Assembly (NCBI GenBank): GCA_021793635.1
Contig: JAJYSI010000125.1
Span: 1 to 8,289 of the forward strand
Reading direction: 5' to 3'
Length of the DNA: 8,289 bases
DNA from: Bacteroidota bacterium
GTDB lineage: Bacteria > Bacteroidota > Ignavibacteria > Ignavibacteriales > Ignavibacteriaceae
Shown: positions 1 through 5,100 of the stretch, piece after piece
Numbering within the stretch: the first letter of the stretch is position 1
Layout: each line of letters opens with the position of its first letter
Notes under the pieces: generated by a model
The model's input: only the letters and a program-made list of their open reading frames with translations
Database searches by the model: none
What the model was told of the DNA's origin: nothing
Made by a program: the position numbers and the translations under genes

Positions 1-1
1 A

Positions 2-172
2 AAACTTCAACAAGAGTTTAAGGTAATACAAAAAGAATTTTGGGGAAGACATCTATGGGCAAGAGGATATTTTGTAGCAAGCAGTGGAAATGTAACGGAC
101 GAAGTAATAATGAAGTATATAGAAAACCAAGATATAGAAAAAGAAGATGGAGAATTCAAGATATCAGATTAG
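2..172 (+). CDS. tnpA: IS200/IS605-family transposase TnpA, C-terminal part
   Basis: The last 56 codons of an HUH-type Y1 transposase are present. Its 5' part, including the HUH metal-binding motif, is cut off by the window edge. The visible part has the family's characteristic C-terminal region: an FWGRHLWARGYFVAS segment, then GNVTDEVIMKYIENQ. The Tyr of KYIENQ is at the position of the catalytic tyrosine (Tyr127 in ISHp608 TnpA) and the final Gln of that motif matches the conserved helper glutamine. The enzyme acts on single-stranded DNA, recognises the terminal hairpins and excises or inserts the element 3' to a short target. A family member is about 130-155 residues, so roughly two thirds of the protein lies to the left. 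The C-terminus looks intact, so the element may still be active, but the missing half prevents a firm statement. Confidence 0.85.
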   Translation, partial: KLQQEFKVIQKEFWGRHLWARGYFVASSGNVTDEVIMKYIENQDIEKEDGEFKISD

Positions 173-206
173 CAACTCTTTAGTCGTTCTTTAGACGAAA
201 ATGAAG

Positions 207-228
207 CTACCGCCTTCCCAGGCGGTAG
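207..228 (+). repeat. Right-end hairpin of the IS200/IS605 element
   Basis: This is a perfect 8-bp stem, CTACCGCC / GGCGGTAG, around a TTCCCA loop. It stands out as GC-rich in an AT-rich background and sits 34 bases after the tnpA stop. IS200/IS605 TnpA recognises such subterminal hairpins and cleaves a few bases 3' of the right one. An intrinsic terminator is an alternative reading because a short T run follows at 237-240, but the hairpin's place at the end of an IS200-type gene favours the transposon-end reading. Confidence 0.7.
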
Positions 229-231
229 TAA

Positions 232-597
232 TTCACTTTTATCAGTCAAACATTTAATGATATTCCAGAAATTGTTTTTTCTGAATGCAAATCAAAAGGT
301 GATATAATTAAACAGGATGATGTAGATCATTTAATTTCAGTTGCTGAACATTTTCCACAAGATAGAATAAGAACTTACCTTCTTTTTTCTAAATTATCTG
401 AATTTACAAAACATGAGATTGAGCTTTGCAAATCCGCTCATATCAATAGACATTCCAATATAATTATGCTAACCCAGAACGAATTAGAACCCCTGTTTAT
501 ATATTCAAAAACTATTGAAAAATATCAAGATATTAATAAATATGCCATTACTTTATATGAAATGGCAAATAATACATCGAGAATGTATTTTAAATGA
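232..597 (+). pseudogene. C-terminal fragment of a probable PD-(D/E)XK nuclease gene, split by the IS
   Basis: An open frame of 121 codons starts immediately at the IS end and has no plausible start codon near its beginning; its first ATG is more than halfway through. It is therefore read as the 3' part of a gene whose 5' part lies left of the element, outside the window. Near its start is IVFSECKSKGD, in which the E-C-K triplet (frame residues 18-20) fits the second half of a PD-(D/E)XK active site, followed by an acidic helix (QDDVDHLISVAEHFP), a strand (RTYLLFSKLSEFT) and a segment ending in TQNELEPLFIYSK. This strand-helix-strand order fits the core of restriction-endonuclease-like folds, in which a transposon junction just upstream would remove the first Asp. 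The fold assignment is an inference from motif shape; the exact family is not recognised. The C-terminus (SRMYFK) appears natural. Confidence 0.6.
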
Positions 598-671
598 AAT
601 TGTACAATCGTAAAACTTATTCATTTTAAAACTTGGTAATATTAGTTACTTAAAATCATATAAATTATTCG

Positions 672-773
672 ATGCCCCAAATAATAAACATATACTGCGA
701 CGAAAGTTGCCACCTTGAAAACGATAAGCAGAAAGTTATGGCGCTTTCACAGTGTGATTCCTTTTTGATATGA
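672..773 (+). pseudogene. DUF3800 protein remnant, N-terminal fragment
   Basis: A 33-codon frame starts MPQIINIYCDESCHLENDKQ and continues through KVMAL, which is the typical beginning of DUF3800 proteins. These have an RNase H-like fold, and the Asp of the YCDES motif is the first acidic active-site position; intact members are usually 200 residues or more. After MAL, where the family normally continues with a Gly-Ala/Val strand, the sequence becomes SQCDSFLI and stops. Everything downstream up to the next gene at 845 shows no recognisable DUF3800 sequence. This is therefore a decayed gene end left by a deletion or replacement near position 750. It sits between a broken nuclease gene and an intact ATPase cassette, consistent with repeated gene turnover here. 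Whether the short peptide is expressed is unknown. Confidence 0.65.
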
Positions 774-813
774 AGAAAAATTATTGGGCAATGCATAACT
801 TTATTAAAAACAT

Positions 814-821
814 TATCTTTG
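814..821 (+). promoter_or_regulatory. Possible Bacteroidota-type -7 element before the ATPase gene
   Basis: TATCTTTG matches the TAnnTTTG -7 consensus of Bacteroidota primary-sigma promoters and lies 23 bases before the ATPase start codon. No TTG is found at the usual -33 distance; the nearest upstream one, at 784-786, is too far away, so the match is partial. An 8-bp direct repeat, TGCATAAC, occurs at 792-799 and again at 820-827, overlapping the element, and could be a regulator site. No clear Shine-Dalgarno sequence precedes the start at 845. Confidence 0.35.
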
Positions 822-844
822 CATAACAAACAAAGTATGAAACG

Positions 845-1939
845 ATGAAAGTAAGCAGGATAAGAATCAATAATTTCAAGTCTATCAGAGAACTTGATTT
901 GCCCTTAAATAAGATCAATGTTCTTATCGGTCCAAATGGCGCGGGTAAATCTAATTTTGTACAGTTCTTTGATCTGTTGGGGAACATGATCTCCCAAAAC
1001 TTACGGAAATATGTTGCAAAAAATGATGGAGCAGATAACTTATTATTTTTTGGCAGAAAGCATTCTGAATTCTTTTCATGTAATATCTCTTTTGAAGAAC
1101 GCGCATGGTATGAATTTGAATTAGCCGGTACAGTTGAAAACAAACTTTATTTTAATAAAGAAATTGTTTGGCATCAGGAACGGATCAAAGATGAACCCGA
1201 TGAACTGAATATTGCAACTGGTAATATGGAAACTAATTTGGATGAGCTGCGAATGACTAAGAGTTATATCAACTCTGTTGTTCAAATGATTTATTCTATT
1301 GGAAACTTAAAATCATATCATTTTCACGATACAAGTTTTTCGGCAAGGGTCAAGGGAGATGGAGATGTCCATGATAATAGACACTTCAGAGGAGACGCCT
1401 CAAACTTAGCAGCATACCTTTATCTACTTCAAGAAAATTTCAATGATTATTTTTTAAGAATAGAAAATACAGTAAAGCTAATTGCACCTTTTTTTCAAAA
1501 GTTTAATTTAGAACCTTCAGCATTGAATAATGATAAAATTCGTCTTGAATGGAAACATGTTGGTATGGATGAGTATTTTGATGCAACTCGTTTTTCTGAT
1601 GGAACACTTAGATTTATTTGTCTGATAACACTTTTATTGCAGCCAAAACCACCTGACACAATTATTATTGACGAACCGGAATTAGGGCTTCACCCCGCAG
1701 CATTAGAATTACTCAGTTCATTAATTAAATCACTTGCTGCAAAAGATAAGCAGATTATTTGTGCTACTCACTCTGTAACTTTTCTTAATCATTTTGAACC
1801 GGAAGACATTATTGTCGTAGATAGGAATAACGGAGAATCAATATTCAGACATCTTGATAGAAATTCTTTAACAGATTGGCTGAATGAATATGCTATCGGT
1901 GAATTATGGGAAAAGAATGTTCTTGGGGGTAGACCGTAG
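845..1939 (+). CDS. OLD/RecF-like AAA (ABC-type) ATPase, partner of DUF4276
   Basis: This is a complete 364-residue ATPase of the AAA_21 / COG4637-like predicted ATPase group. It begins MKVSRIRINNFKSI, the usual first strand and helix of this fold. The Walker A motif is GPNGAGKS (29-36), followed by a long middle insertion and then an ABC-signature-like FSDGTLR (250-256). Walker B with the catalytic Glu is TIIIDEPELGLHP (272-284, D276/E277), and the switch histidine lies in CATHS (306-310). The C-terminus ends ELWEKNVLGGRP, as is typical of the group. Such proteins dimerise on ATP binding and usually work with a separate or fused TOPRIM-type nuclease, as in OLD-family and several phage-defence systems. 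The DUF4276 gene starts at the base right after this stop, so the two are almost certainly co-translated partners. An upstream ATG at 837 is out of frame, leaving 845 as the start. The substrate is not predictable. Confidence 0.88.
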   Translation: MKVSRIRINNFKSIRELDLPLNKINVLIGPNGAGKSNFVQFFDLLGNMISQNLRKYVAKNDGADNLLFFGRKHSEFFSCNISFEERAWYEFELAGTVENKLYFNKEIVWHQERIKDEPDELNIATGNMETNLDELRMTKSYINSVVQMIYSIGNLKSYHFHDTSFSARVKGDGDVHDNRHFRGDASNLAAYLYLLQENFNDYFLRIENTVKLIAPFFQKFNLEPSALNNDKIRLEWKHVGMDEYFDATRFSDGTLRFICLITLLLQPKPPDTIIIDEPELGLHPAALELLSSLIKSLAAKDKQIICATHSVTFLNHFEPEDIIVVDRNNGESIFRHLDRNSLTDWLNEYAIGELWEKNVLGGRP

Positions 1940-2599
1940 ATGCCGAAAAAAGTTTTTATCCTTGTCGAAGGACAGACAGAAGAAGGATTTGTTAAAAGGG
2001 TTCTATCTCCTTATTTATCTACAAAAAATATTTTTTTTATACCCACCGTTATTAAAACAAAAAGAGAAGTTCGCGGTCCGGATCATAAAGGCGGTGTTAA
2101 CTCATATAATCAAGTTAAAAGAGATTTACTCCCTTTATTGAAAGATACATCTGCTGATATTGTAACCACAATGATAGACTACTATGCATTACCAAATGAT
2201 TTCCCCGGTTATAGTAATCGTCCTTTCGGCACTTGTTATGCCCGCGTTGAATATATGGAAAATCAATTTAGTGCCGATATAAACCATCATAAATTTTTGC
2301 CATATATCCAGCTTCATGAATTTGAAGCATTAATTTTCGCAAGCGAAGAAAAAATTCCAGGCGCTTTTATAAATGTACCGGGTAAATTACGGCAAGTAAC
2401 AGCTATAAATAATTCTTTCAATTCGCCCGAAGAAATAAATGAAAATCCGTCTACTGCTCCGTCAAAAAGATTAAAAAATATTTTCCCGGATTATGAAAAA
2501 ACTTTTCATAGTCAATTGATACTTGCACAGGTTAATATTGAAACCTTGAGGACTAAATGCAGCCATTTTAATTCGTGGATTACAAAGCTTGAGGGTTAA
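1940..2599 (+). CDS. DUF4276 family protein, TOPRIM-like nuclease candidate
   Basis: This complete 219-residue protein matches the DUF4276 pattern. It opens with a strand ending in the VEGQTEE motif (9-15, acidic E10 and E14). It continues with DHKGGVNSYNQVKRD (48-62), TTMIDYYALP (76-85, D80), and the family hallmark QLHEFEALIF (124-133). In TOPRIM-like folds the early Glu and the D-x-D/D-Y-type acidic strand coordinate metal, so E10/E14 and D80 are the likely active-site residues; that assignment is inferred from position. The gene abuts the ATPase gene with no spacer, which mirrors the ATPase plus TOPRIM pairing of OLD-like systems and resembles, without being identified as, the AbiL-type pairing of an ATPase with a RloB-like protein. 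The likely role is a nuclease or effector gated by the ATPase. The start is ATG at the base after the ATPase stop codon; the next gene begins 17 bases after the stop. Confidence 0.85.
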   Translation: MPKKVFILVEGQTEEGFVKRVLSPYLSTKNIFFIPTVIKTKREVRGPDHKGGVNSYNQVKRDLLPLLKDTSADIVTTMIDYYALPNDFPGYSNRPFGTCYARVEYMENQFSADINHHKFLPYIQLHEFEALIFASEEKIPGAFINVPGKLRQVTAINNSFNSPEEINENPSTAPSKRLKNIFPDYEKTFHSQLILAQVNIETLRTKCSHFNSWITKLEG

Positions 2600-2616
2600 T
2601 TAAATGGTTGTTCCAA

Positions 2617-2916
2617 ATGAATAAAATCGACAAACTCATAATCAATTCCCCTTATCACGAACCAACTCATTATTGGTCTTATAACCGTGAAACTCGCTCA
2701 TTTGAATTAAAAGAAGGTCGCCGCTCTGCCGGCTACATTATTGCTTCCGAATCTTCACGCTCCTTTGACGATCCCGGGATCTTTGTAGAAATACCTTTAG
2801 TAAATCTTATTCGCCCGCGTATTAAAAAATGGAGAGAAAATAACTATCCCGGTGTATCCGGCATAACTAAAAGATTATTAGATCATTGGAACGATAAAGA
2901 ATTACGCCCGGATAAA
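2617..2916 (+). repeat. 300-bp direct repeat, copy 1 (helicase gene 5' end)
   Basis: This copy aligns without gaps to 4801-5100. By hand count there are 32 differences in 300 bases (about 89% identity): 27 in the first 150 bases and 5 in the last 150. Of these, 17 are synonymous, 14 fall in eight amino-acid-changing codons and one is the start codon. Homology begins at the start codon and fades a few bases after codon 100. Confidence 0.9.
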
Positions 2917-2919
2917 TAA
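2617..2919 (+). pseudogene. Truncated 5' copy of the helicase-nuclease gene (100 codons)
   Basis: The frame MNKIDKLIINSPYHEPTHYW... matches the first 100 residues of the intact helicase at 4801 with 92 identical residues, then ends at a TAA that replaces an AAA codon. Sequence after about 2921 no longer resembles the helicase. A start at ATG 2617 is chosen over the in-frame TTG at 2608 because 2617 aligns exactly with the start of the intact copy. The fragment has no helicase motifs (Walker A begins at residue 143 in the full protein), so it cannot work as a helicase; it covers only the N-terminal SPYxEPTHYW / GRRSAGYIIASES domain. It lies 17 bases after DUF4276, the spacing of an operon partner, suggesting that a full helicase gene once followed the ATPase/DUF4276 pair. 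It could still make a stable small protein, since its frame is undamaged. Confidence 0.85.
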
Positions 2920-3003
2920 TTGTGAGATGAGTTTTATATATTTCATTTATATTTTAATGGTTATGTTTTATTATATTATGAAAAATTAATAGAGTACATT
3001 ATT
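2920..3003 (+). promoter_or_regulatory. AT-rich junction with possible promoter for the STAS/PIN/helicase operon
   Basis: Eighty-four bases of very AT-rich DNA separate the truncated helicase copy from the next start codon. This is the largest gap after position 845 and the only sensible place for an internal promoter. TATATTTC (2937-2944) and TATGTTTT (2962-2969) each differ from TAnnTTTG by only the last base, but neither has a TTG at a good distance, so no element is certain. No Shine-Dalgarno sequence is seen before 3004. Confidence 0.25.
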
Positions 3004-3882
3004 ATGGCGCATAAAATTGACATGCCTGTTCGAGTCAAAAGTACTTATGAAGGTTTTAAAATCTTAAACGATTTTTACAACGATACAAAAAATGCTTTTA
3101 TTGATACAATTGTAATTGATTTTTCCAATACAGAGTGGTTTGAGGCAAATCTACTTGCTATTTTAGGGGCAATTTTAAGCAGACTGGATGAAAGCCTGAA
3201 TACTATAAAAATTATTAATCTTAAAGATAAATTGGAAAAAATATTCAGTAAAAATCATTTTTTAAGTAACTTTGGGGGGTACAAAATTGAGGATTATTAT
3301 CAGACAACAATTAAATACAAAAAATTTAAGCCAAATGAAGAAAAGGTTTTTAAATATTATTTAGATAATGAGCTTTTATCTAAAACTGTTTTACCTCAAA
3401 TGAGCATAGGATTAAGGAAAAAAATTAATGAGAGCATATTCGAAATTTTCAATAACGCAGTAATTCATGGTAAATCTGGTGATATTTTTAGTTGTGGTCA
3501 ATATTATCCGGCTAAAAGCAAATTAGATTTTACTATTGTTGATCTTGGCAGAACAATAAAAACAAATGTAAATGAATACTTAAAACAGATGTTAATCGGT
3601 AGCGATACAATTGATTGGGCTGTCCAAGAAAAACACACTACAAAGATTGGCGATACTCCCGGTGGACTTGGCTTAAGTCTGATTAGAGATTTCTTAAAAT
3701 TGAATAATGGTAAGATTCAAATAGTATCAAGCGATGGATATTGGCATCAGTTGGGGAATGAAATAAATCAAATGAGCTTTGACAATGAATTTGATGGTAC
3801 AATTGTTAATTTAGAGTTTAATCTTAACGACAAAAGTTCGTATTGTTTAAAAAGCGAATTAAAACTTGAAGATATTTTTTAA
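3004..3882 (+). CDS. STAS domain fused to GHKL (histidine-kinase-like) ATPase
   Basis: This is a 292-residue protein with two parts. Residues about 35-90 look like a STAS domain: the strand TIVIDFSNTEWFEANLLAIL is followed by an amphipathic helix and IKIINLKDKLEKIF. Residues about 130-275 carry a GHKL ATP-binding fold: N-box ESIFEIFNNAVIHG (E147, N151, H155), G1 box IVDLGRT (D180, G182), G2 box TPGGLGLSLI (218-227) and a closing strand GTIVNLEFNL. There is no dimerisation/phosphoacceptor (HisKA) domain, membrane segment or receiver, so it resembles SpoIIAB/RsbW-like serine kinases more than a two-component sensor. The gene after it, 9 bases away, encodes a lone STAS-like protein, the usual partner of such kinases in partner-switching control. 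The inferred role is to hold or release a nearby effector in response to a signal. The start at ATG 3004 has no clear Shine-Dalgarno site. Confidence 0.8.
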   Translation: MAHKIDMPVRVKSTYEGFKILNDFYNDTKNAFIDTIVIDFSNTEWFEANLLAILGAILSRLDESLNTIKIINLKDKLEKIFSKNHFLSNFGGYKIEDYYQTTIKYKKFKPNEEKVFKYYLDNELLSKTVLPQMSIGLRKKINESIFEIFNNAVIHGKSGDIFSCGQYYPAKSKLDFTIVDLGRTIKTNVNEYLKQMLIGSDTIDWAVQEKHTTKIGDTPGGLGLSLIRDFLKLNNGKIQIVSSDGYWHQLGNEINQMSFDNEFDGTIVNLEFNLNDKSSYCLKSELKLEDIF

Positions 3883-3891
3883 AGGATAAAA

Positions 3892-4251
3892 ATGAATGAA
3901 ATTAAAGTAAATATTTTTGAACTCATTTCCAGTCATGCTGCTGTTGCAACTGATGATGGAAATAAACTTTATGACCGTATAAATAAAATCCTGCAAAGCA
4001 AGAATAATGTAGTATTGGATTTTAATAATATTGAATTGATAACTTCAACATTCTTAAACTCTTCTATAGGAAGGTTGTATGGATATTATGAAAGTGATTT
4101 TATCAAAGAGCATCTCTCAATAGAAAATCTTAATGATGATGATTTGCTGTTACTAAAGAAAGTTATTGAGCGGGCGAAGGAATATTTTGCGGAAAAGGAA
4201 AAAGTAGAAAAAGGAATAAGGGAGACTTTAAAAAATGACGAAGATAATTAA
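3892..4251 (+). CDS. STAS-like protein (DUF4325 type)
   Basis: This 119-residue cytosolic protein has a central strand-turn-helix, NVVLDFNNIELITSTFLNSS (39-58), followed by IGRLYG. That is the pattern of DUF4325 STAS-like proteins and parallels SpoIIAA/RsbV, where a Ser or Thr at the start of this helix is phosphorylated by the partner kinase; here the run T51-S52-T53 and S57-S58 offers candidates. The C-terminal third (about 78-115) is charged and probably helical (KKVIERAKEYFAEKEKVEKG). An AAAGGA Shine-Dalgarno-like site overlaps the stop codon of the previous gene at 3881-3886 and supports this start. The 3' end overlaps the PIN gene by 17 bases, so translation of the two is probably coupled. 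It is likely to be the phospho-switch partner of the upstream GHKL protein; direct binding is inferred, not shown. Confidence 0.75.
   Translation: MNEIKVNIFELISSHAAVATDDGNKLYDRINKILQSKNNVVLDFNNIELITSTFLNSSIGRLYGYYESDFIKEHLSIENLNDDDLLLLKKVIERAKEYFAEKEKVEKGIRETLKNDEDN
4218..4224 (+). promoter_or_regulatory. Ribosome binding site of the PIN gene
   Basis: AAGGGAG lies 10 bases before the ATG at 4235, inside the coding sequence of the DUF4325 gene. It is the best Shine-Dalgarno match in the window and supports a start that overlaps the upstream gene by 17 bases. Confidence 0.55.
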
Positions 4252-4804
4252 TATTAATAATTATTCACCTGTCCATTCGGATAAATTTTTATTTGATGCT
4301 AACATTTGGCTCTACTTGTATTGCCCGCTTGGTAGTTACAATTCGGCTGCAATAAAGAATTACGAAAATTTTTTAGTTAAAGTTATTAAGGCTAATTCGA
4401 CCATTTATATATCTTCATTGATATTATCGGAATTTATCAATAGATATATCCGGCTAGATTTCAATATCAAGAAAAATATAAATCCCGTACAATTCGCAGA
4501 GTTCAAAAAAGATTACCGTCCGTCTGCAGAATATAGCAATACAATAAAAACAATACGTGCAACTATAAATCAACAAATTTCCCAAATAACAAAACAAGCT
4601 GATGATAATTTTTCAGATTATAATCTTAAAGATATATTAAATCGAATAGAAAATTCTGACTTCAATGATTTATGTTCGGAAGAGCTTTCATCAATCTCAA
4701 GTTTTAAGATTGTTACAGATGATAGGGATTTTCTCCATGCAATTAAAGCTATTGAAGTATTGACTGCAAATCCAAAACTTTTAAATCCTCCCAAAACAAA
4801 TTGA
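4235..4804 (+). CDS. PIN-domain nuclease
   Basis: A 189-residue protein with the PIN acidic residues in order: D21 in FLFDANIWLYLY, E66 in SSLILSEFINRY, D142/D145 in SDFNDLCSEEL, and D162-D163 with D165 in IVTDDRDF. PIN domains are metal-dependent ribonucleases, best known as VapC-type toxins. This one is longer than VapC (about 130 residues) because of an inserted helical stretch between roughly 75 and 140, and no VapB-like antitoxin is adjacent. Instead it follows a STAS/GHKL pair, overlapping the DUF4325 gene by 17 bases, and overlaps the helicase start by 4 bases (TTGA). I infer an RNA-cleaving effector whose activity is held in check by the upstream switch proteins or by the helicase complex. 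Its target (tRNA, mRNA, rRNA) cannot be told. Confidence 0.82.
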   Translation: MTKIININNYSPVHSDKFLFDANIWLYLYCPLGSYNSAAIKNYENFLVKVIKANSTIYISSLILSEFINRYIRLDFNIKKNINPVQFAEFKKDYRPSAEYSNTIKTIRATINQQISQITKQADDNFSDYNLKDILNRIENSDFNDLCSEELSSISSFKIVTDDRDFLHAIKAIEVLTANPKLLNPPKTN

Positions 4805-5100
4805 ATAAAATAAGCCAGCTCATAATCAACTCTCCTTACTCCGAACCAACACATTATTGGTCTTATAATCGTGAGTATCGTACGTTTGAAAAAAAAGAAG
4901 GCCGCCGCTCTGCAGGCTATATTATCGCTTCCGAATCCTCACACTCCTTTGACGATCCCGGTATCTTTGTAGAAATACCTTTAGTAAATCTTATTCGTCC
5001 GCGTATAAAAAAATGGAGAGAAAATAAATATCCCGGTGTATCCGGTATAACTAAAAGATTATTAGATCATTGGAACGATAAAGAATTACGCCCGGATAAA
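4801..5100 (+). repeat. 300-bp direct repeat, copy 2 (within the intact helicase gene)
   Basis: This is the partner of 2617-2916, in the same orientation, with its start 2184 bases downstream. It forms the first 100 codons of the intact helicase. The last 48 bases of the two copies are identical, whereas the first 100 bases differ at many third-codon positions. Confidence 0.9.

Larger units (their letters stand above)
1..236 (+). mobile_element. IS200/IS605-family element, right-hand part
   Basis: This is the right end of a single-strand-transposing IS200/IS605-type element. It contains the 3' end of a tnpA gene followed within about 35 bases by a strong GC-rich hairpin, the usual layout of the subterminal right-end structure in this family. 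The left end lies outside the window, and no tnpB is visible. The right boundary is approximate. An interrupted reading frame opens at 232, directly after a stop codon inside the element at 229-231, so the junction probably lies between about 232 and 243. IS200/IS605 elements make no target duplication, so none can be used to fix the edge. Between the tnpA stop and the hairpin there is an imperfect direct repeat, TTTAGTCG then TTTAGACG (about 180-198). Confidence 0.75.

Noticed and set aside
599..608. Perfect 10-bp palindrome ATTGTACAAT just after the broken nuclease frame
   Set aside because: It is too short and AT-rich to separate from chance, with no loop or T tract for a terminator and no second copy to suggest an operator.
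781..1143. A 120-codon open frame on the minus strand
   Set aside because: It lies opposite the ATPase gene, which has complete motifs, and its sequence resembles no family; it is a shadow frame.
1884..2141. An 85-codon plus-strand frame across the ATPase/DUF4276 junction
   Set aside because: It overlaps two well-supported genes in another frame and its lysine/leucine-rich translation has no recognisable features.
2604..2624. A second possible start (ATG at 2604) near the truncated helicase copy
   Set aside because: It is in another frame and reaches a stop after six codons; the ATG at 2617 aligns exactly with the intact helicase start.
2617..5100. The 300-bp repeat as a target duplication or long terminal repeat of a mobile element
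   Set aside because: The copies differ by about 11%, encode the same gene start in the same frame, and no transposase or integrase lies between them.
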